DNA of 10,398 nucleotides. Origin: Oxalobacteraceae bacterium UBA4003 (lineage in GTDB: Bacteria; Pseudomonadota; Gammaproteobacteria; Burkholderiales; Burkholderiaceae_D). This document shows positions 6,265-10,398 of the stretch, one piece after another. Location of the stretch: contig DGBN01000039.1 in assembly GCA_002384815.1 (NCBI GenBank), positions 1-10,398 of the forward strand, read 5' to 3'. The notes under the pieces are model-generated. The model worked only from the letters and a program-made list of their open reading frames with translations, was not told where the DNA came from and did not search any database. Within the stretch, counting starts at the first letter, position 1. Every line of letters begins with the position of its first letter. The translations under genes were made by a program, and so were the position numbers.

Positions 6265-8433
6265 TTAAGCGGCGATGACCGCATCAGTTGCTTCAAATGT
6301 TTCCAGCCCCGCGCGGATCAGTTCGGGGCCGATACCCAATGACCACGCTGCCGCAACGGCGGCGAGGCTGTTTTCCATCGTGAGTGCAGCATGCTGTGTT
6401 ACGTTGTCGATCAGAATTTCTTCCTTGCCGGTCGCCAAAACGATATTGCTGCCGCGTACAAACACGGCGCGCTGGCCGCTTGCCAGATGGGCGGCGATGA
6501 CCGGCGCTGTCGGCGAAATCGCAAAGAAAATCACACTACCGTCGCACAGGGATGCCAGCTCCGCCACGCGTTCATCGGCCGCGTTCAATACCGCTATGCC
6601 GGTCGATAGCACGACATCAACCTGAGTGCGTAGCACGCGACTCATCTGTTCGACATCGTCGATATAAAATTCCGGCAAGCTGTCAGCCGGATCGATATTT
6701 GTAACCACGCCTACCTGGCACCAGTCGTAGGCCAGGCCTTCCGACAGAATTGCCTTGCTGCTGCTTTCAAATACGGCTGCTTCCACCATGCGATTCATCA
6801 GTACCTGACGTCCGGCCTCCCAGTTGTCGCCGGCTTTTTTCAAAACCTGGCGCTGACGCAGGAACAAGCCGTCCTTGCAAGCCAGGCCGACATAAGTACC
6901 CTGTAAATGCAATAGCCATGCGATCAGACGGGAGACGACGGTAGTGCCGTGCGAGCCGGTGACGCCAACGATAGGAATCCGGCCGCTTTCATCTGCAGCA
7001 AACAAATGATCGACGATCGCACGTCCGACCGGACGTGCCGGGCCATCGGCTGGTTTCAAATGCATCAGCAAGCCAGGGCCGGCGTTGACTTCAACGATGG
7101 CACCGCCTTGTTCGGCCAGCGGTTTGGAAATGTCTTCGACCACCAGATCGACACCGGCAATATCCAGGCCGACGATACGTGCGGCCAGTGATGCTGCCGC
7201 TGCAACGGTTGGATGAACCAGGTCGGTGACGTCGAACGCGACGTTGCCGTTGCGCTGAATCAGAATTTTTTCGCCGGCAGGCGGGATAGATTCAGTTGTG
7301 TAACCCTGGCGTGCCAGTTCCAGCAATACGACACGGGGATCGTCCGCCTCATCAATCAGGATCAGATTGAGCGGACAATCTTCGCTGCTGCCGCGACGTG
7401 GATCGCTATTGAGCTGGCTGTTGATCAGCTCGGAAATGCTGGATTTACCATCGGCGACAACACCAGCTTCTTCGCCGCGCGCTGCGGCAACCAGTTTGCC
7501 GCCTACGATCAGCAGGCGATGTTCGTTGCCGCGGATAAAGCGTTCGACGATGACGTCGCAGCTTTCCTGTTCGGCCAATAAAAAAGCCGCCTCGATATCG
7601 GCAGCCGAATTCAGGTTGGTGGAAACACCACGACCATGATTGCCATCCAGCGGTTTGATCACGACAGGTAAACCGATGCTTTCGGCGGCTTCCCATGCAT
7701 CGGCGGCGCTGTTGACGATGCGGCCTTCCGGTATCGGTACGCCGCAGGATTGCAGCAATGTCTTGGTCAATTCCTTGTCGCTGGAAATGGTTTCGGCAAT
7801 CGCGCTGGTCTGATCGGTTTCGGCAGTCCAGATGCGGCGTTGCTTGATGCCGTAACCGAGTTGTACCAGATTGCCGTCGTTCAGACGCATGGATGGAATG
7901 CGTCTGTCGGTGGCAGCTTCGACGATGCAAGCGGTACTCGGGCCCAGGGCGACGGATTCCAGAATGTTGCGCAGGTGGTCTACAGTAGATTTGACATCGA
8001 AGGCTTGGTCTTCGATTGCGGCCATCACCAGGTCGCGGGCGGCGAGCAAGGCTGCGCGGCTGACTTCTTCGTGGCGTGCGCGGACGACCACCTTGTAGAC
8101 GCCGCGCTTGCCGGTTTCGCGTGCCTTGCCGAAACCGCTTTGCATGCCGGCAAGATTCTGCAGCTCTATCATCACGTGTTCCATGATGTGGCCGGGCCAG
8201 GTGCCTTCGCGCAAACGCATCAAAAAGCCGCCGTGTACGCCGACGCCGCAATGATGTTCAACCAGGCTGGGTAACCAGGCAGTCAGGCGTTCATAGAACC
8301 CGGGTATGGTATTGGATGGCGAATCTTCCAGGTCCCCAATATCCACCCAGGCCTCAATCACTGGACGGTAGGTCCAGATATTTGGGCCGCGTAGACTGAG
8401 CACATCGATAATCTCGATGGTTTTCTTATTCAT
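6265..8433 (-). CDS. Truncated cyanophycin synthetase paralogue (CphA2/CphA'-like)
   Basis: A 722-residue homologue of cyanophycin synthetase, about 130 residues shorter than its neighbour. The N domain (1-160) keeps EHHC (59-62) and GHIMEHVMIELQ (81-92). The ATP-grasp domain looks intact: VIKPLDGNHGRGVS (258-271) and IVEVNAGPGL (446-455). The Mur-like part is damaged. The P-loop reads GSHGTTVV (493-500), with Thr497 in place of the ATP-binding lysine, and the chain ends at about the point where the neighbour has PGRFN, so the whole Mur C-terminal lobe is missing. This pattern resembles cyanobacterial CphA2, which uses one ATP site to join beta-Asp-Arg dipeptides. It could also be a backbone-adding, primer-making or partner subunit. 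First gene of the - strand unit; no clear ribosome site is seen before the ATG, but the frame and LSLRGPNIW near the start support it. Confidence 0.9.
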   Translation of the reverse strand: MNKKTIEIIDVLSLRGPNIWTYRPVIEAWVDIGDLEDSPSNTIPGFYERLTAWLPSLVEHHCGVGVHGGFLMRLREGTWPGHIMEHVMIELQNLAGMQSGFGKARETGKRGVYKVVVRARHEEVSRAALLAARDLVMAAIEDQAFDVKSTVDHLRNILESVALGPSTACIVEAATDRRIPSMRLNDGNLVQLGYGIKQRRIWTAETDQTSAIAETISSDKELTKTLLQSCGVPIPEGRIVNSAADAWEAAESIGLPVVIKPLDGNHGRGVSTNLNSAADIEAAFLLAEQESCDVIVERFIRGNEHRLLIVGGKLVAAARGEEAGVVADGKSSISELINSQLNSDPRRGSSEDCPLNLILIDEADDPRVVLLELARQGYTTESIPPAGEKILIQRNGNVAFDVTDLVHPTVAAAASLAARIVGLDIAGVDLVVEDISKPLAEQGGAIVEVNAGPGLLMHLKPADGPARPVGRAIVDHLFAADESGRIPIVGVTGSHGTTVVSRLIAWLLHLQGTYVGLACKDGLFLRQRQVLKKAGDNWEAGRQVLMNRMVEAAVFESSSKAILSEGLAYDWCQVGVVTNIDPADSLPEFYIDDVEQMSRVLRTQVDVVLSTGIAVLNAADERVAELASLCDGSVIFFAISPTAPVIAAHLASGQRAVFVRGSNIVLATGKEEILIDNVTQHAALTMENSLAAVAAAWSLGIGPELIRAGLETFEATDAVIAA

Positions 8434-8524
8434 TTTGTAATGGATTGTGAGTTGTAGAAGCCAAAACTGCTGGGGCTAAAATTGACGTAACGCGCTCGGC
8501 GTTCTTTGGTTTACGCGTTTCGCG

Positions 8525-8530
8525 ATTATA
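8525..8530 (-). promoter_or_regulatory. Candidate -10 box for the cyanophycin synthetase genes
   Basis: On the - strand this reads TATAAT, the full sigma-70 -10 consensus, about 90 bp before the paralogue start at 8433. No good -35 hexamer is found 16-18 bp further up, so the promoter may be weak or depend on an activator. The call rests on one hexamer in the divergent gap. Confidence 0.35.
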
Positions 8531-8553
8531 TTTCACGCGGGATCAAATACGCA

Positions 8554-8582
8554 TCAACAAGCTGCATGCGTTTGGATATACT
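8554..8582 (+). promoter_or_regulatory. Candidate promoter for the ABC exporter gene
   Basis: TCAACA (8554-8559) and TATACT (8577-8582) are separated by 17 bp and match the sigma-70 -35 and -10 consensus at 4 of 6 and 5 of 6 positions. They would start a transcript about 75 bp before the ATG at 8665. The site lies back to back with the - strand -10 box at 8525-8530, so the two arms of the cyanophycin locus may share regulation. Confidence 0.4.
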
Positions 8583-8664
8583 GGCCGCCAATTTGAGATA
8601 AAACTCTATATTCTGGTCGTCATTCACTGAACATCCGTTCGTCACGAAAACGCTTTCTGCCTAG

Positions 8665-10398
8665 ATGAAAACCGTGTCCCTCCCGTTATTATCAATAAGA
8701 CAAGTTCCTCCTGCTGCATGGCAGGACGTAAATATTCAAATGGGTAAGGATGAAGTCATGCTTGCCCATCTGGAACTCGATCTTGATTCCAGCCTGCGTT
8801 TTGTGCCGGGCATTGTTGTTTTGACGAATGTGCGCCTGCTGTCGCGTTCCCGCGCAGAAACAGATTGGCACAGTTGGCCTTGCAGTGCGGATATGGTGCT
8901 CAAGCATTTCGATCATGCCGGTGTCGGTACGCTGGAATTGCACGACGCAACATCGCGCTTGGCGGGCTGGCGTTATACGCTGGCGCAAAATCCTGCCGCG
9001 CTGCAGCTGATCACGACTTTCGACCATTTGCAGCATGCGATTGCGAGTGGTGTGACGGCGCCCCTGGCCGAGCCGGACACGCAAAATGAAGAGGCAGAGA
9101 CGGATGCCGAAGGCGTAACGGAAGAACAAGCGCCATCCACGGCTTCGCTGTTCCGTTTGTGGCGTTTTGCCCGGCCTTATCGTGGCCAATTGCTGGCGGG
9201 CTTTCTGTTGACGCTGGCCTCTACCGCAGCGACGCTGGTGCCGCCTTACATGACCTTGCCGCTGATGGATAACGTCCTGATCCCGTATCAGAACGGCGTG
9301 GAAATCGATAGAAGTCTGGTAGTGCTGTACTTGAGCGGCTTGTTCGGTTCGGCCTTGCTGGCATGGGGTTTGGGCTGGGCGCGCACTTACATACTGGCGC
9401 TGGTTAGTGAACGCATAGGCGCAGATTTGCGCACCACGACCTATGAACATCTGCTGCGTCTGTCGCTGGAATATTTTGGTGGCAAGCGTACCGGCGACCT
9501 GATGACGCGCATCGGTTCGGAAACCGATCGCATCTGCGTATTTCTGTCGCTGCATCTGCTGGATTTTTTCACCGATGTACTGATGATCGTGATGACGGCG
9601 GCGATCCTGATCTCGATCAATCCGTGGCTGGCGCTGGTCACCTTGCTGCCGTTACCATTCATCGCGTGGATGATTCATGTGGTGCGCGACAAATTGCGCA
9701 ACGGCTTTGAAAAAATCGATCGTATCTGGTCGCAAGTGACCAATGTGCTGGCCGATACCATCCCCGGCATTCGTGTGGTGAAGGCATTTGCGCAGGAGAA
9801 GCGTGAAGCTGTACGCTTCCGCGAAGCCAACAAACATAATCTGGCGATCAACGATCGCGTCAATAAAGTCTGGTCACTGTTTTCACCCACCGTTACCTTC
9901 CTGACGGAAATCGGTTTGCTGGTAGTGTGGGCGCTCGGTATCTGGCAGGTATCGCAGGGCATGATCACGGTGGGTGTGCTGACAGCCTTCCTTGCCTACA
10001 TCACCCGCTTTTACACGCGGCTGGATTCGATGAGCCGTATCGTTTCGGTGACGCAAAAAGCCGCCACCGGCGCGAAACGTATTTTCGATATTCTGGATCA
10101 TGTTTCCAGTGTGCCGGAAGCGGCCAATCCCGTGCATCTGACTAACGTGCAGGGAAAAATCACGATCAAAAATATCGGTTTCCGTTACGGCAATCGCGCG
10201 GTGATACGCGGCCTGGATCTCGATATCCAGCCAGGCGAAATGATAGGCCTGGTCGGCCACAGCGGTTCCGGAAAAAGTACGCTGGTCAATCTGATCTGCC
10301 GTTTCTACGATGTGTCGGACGGTGCAATTCTGGTCGATGGCATTGATGTGCGCTCGATTCCGATTCCGGAATATCGCCGCAACATCGGCCTGGTGCTG
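8665..10398 (+). CDS. ABC exporter half-transporter, cyanophycin-locus type (3' end outside window)
   Basis: 578 codons are visible and the frame runs off the window. Residues 1 to about 130 form an extra soluble domain, with GIVVLTNVRLLSR and many Trp residues; it faintly recalls PH-like domains, but I cannot place it. An acidic linker (about 138-158, rich in Glu, Asp and Thr) follows. From about residue 164 there is a type I exporter membrane domain with roughly six helices, including about 172-195, 302-340 and 405-450. The nucleotide-binding domain then begins, with Walker A GHSGSGKST at 531-539 (Lys537). The Q-loop, signature and Walker B lie beyond the edge. The ATG at 8665 has no ribosome site; the in-frame ATG at 8758 has AAGGA seven bases before it, but that start would cut into the domain. 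ABC proteins of this type are a known neighbour of cphA in Burkholderiales; substrate unknown. Confidence 0.88.
   Translation, partial: MKTVSLPLLSIRQVPPAAWQDVNIQMGKDEVMLAHLELDLDSSLRFVPGIVVLTNVRLLSRSRAETDWHSWPCSADMVLKHFDHAGVGTLELHDATSRLAGWRYTLAQNPAALQLITTFDHLQHAIASGVTAPLAEPDTQNEEAETDAEGVTEEQAPSTASLFRLWRFARPYRGQLLAGFLLTLASTAATLVPPYMTLPLMDNVLIPYQNGVEIDRSLVVLYLSGLFGSALLAWGLGWARTYILALVSERIGADLRTTTYEHLLRLSLEYFGGKRTGDLMTRIGSETDRICVFLSLHLLDFFTDVLMIVMTAAILISINPWLALVTLLPLPFIAWMIHVVRDKLRNGFEKIDRIWSQVTNVLADTIPGIRVVKAFAQEKREAVRFREANKHNLAINDRVNKVWSLFSPTVTFLTEIGLLVVWALGIWQVSQGMITVGVLTAFLAYITRFYTRLDSMSRIVSVTQKAATGAKRIFDILDHVSSVPEAANPVHLTNVQGKITIKNIGFRYGNRAVIRGLDLDIQPGEMIGLVGHSGSGKSTLVNLICRFYDVSDGAILVDGIDVRSIPIPEYRRNIGLVL

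Noticed and set aside
5527..6342. A 271-codon + strand open frame spanning the junction of the two synthetase genes
   Set aside because: Same shadow character and no recognisable motif. It crosses the end of one real gene and the start of the next.
7445..8251. A 268-codon - strand frame inside the truncated paralogue gene
   Set aside because: It is an extremely Arg-rich out-of-frame reading of a gene whose correct frame is certain from its motifs.
6265..8433. The short paralogue as a frameshifted pseudogene whose missing lobe lies downstream
   Set aside because: The next gene begins within a few bases to about 125 bases after its stop and encodes a complete synthetase from its own N domain, so no missing lobe is left in the gap. 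The remaining domains are well kept, and truncation plus loss of the P-loop lysine suggests settled specialisation rather than recent decay.
8692..9555. A 287-codon - strand frame opposite the ABC exporter
   Set aside because: It is rich in Gln and Arg, has no domain, and is antisense to a clear exporter reading frame on the + strand.

Overview
The window looks like chromosome of a betaproteobacterium of the Burkholderiales, most likely Oxalobacteraceae. The moderate GC content (roughly mid-50s percent by eye) would suit a Herminiimonas-like organism. This rests on gene content and protein style only; no rRNA or other marker gene is present. There is no tRNA, rRNA, CRISPR array, insertion sequence or phage gene.

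Left part (1-3559): a small acyl-CoA catabolic locus on the + strand. After a gene-poor stretch with a probable decayed TctC-type binding-protein gene on the - strand, there is a GntR/FCD regulator (633-1340), a crotonase-fold protein (1455-2249) and a class III CaiB/BaiF CoA-transferase (2322-3518). A 10-base palindrome, ATGAATTCAT, occurs at 186-195 and again 20 bp before the crotonase start. It is the best candidate operator for the regulator. The crotonase lacks both glutamates of classical enoyl-CoA hydratases, so its reaction is open. A strong hairpin (3534-3559) separates this locus from the convergent cyanophycin genes.

Right part (3571-10398): a cyanophycin locus. Two tandem - strand genes encode cyanophycin synthetase homologues, and a divergent + strand gene, cut by the window end, encodes an ABC exporter half-transporter with an extra N-terminal domain. 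The downstream synthetase (3571-6141) has a complete ATP-grasp domain and a complete Mur-ligase domain. The upstream paralogue (6265-8433) keeps the ATP-grasp domain, but its Mur-type P-loop has lost the lysine and the protein ends just before the Mur C-terminal lobe. Conversely, it keeps a His/Glu-rich N-domain motif that the full-length enzyme has lost. The two proteins therefore look complementary: one makes the full polymer, while the other may add to the backbone, make primers or act as a partner subunit. The ABC gene fits the exporter family often found beside cphA in Burkholderiales, whose substrate is unknown to me. A 231-bp divergent promoter region (8434-8664) lies between the two arms.

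The most interesting signals are the reciprocal loss of active sites between the two cyanophycin synthetases, the exporter with its unusual N-terminal domain next to an intracellular polymer pathway, and the repeated palindrome in the left locus.
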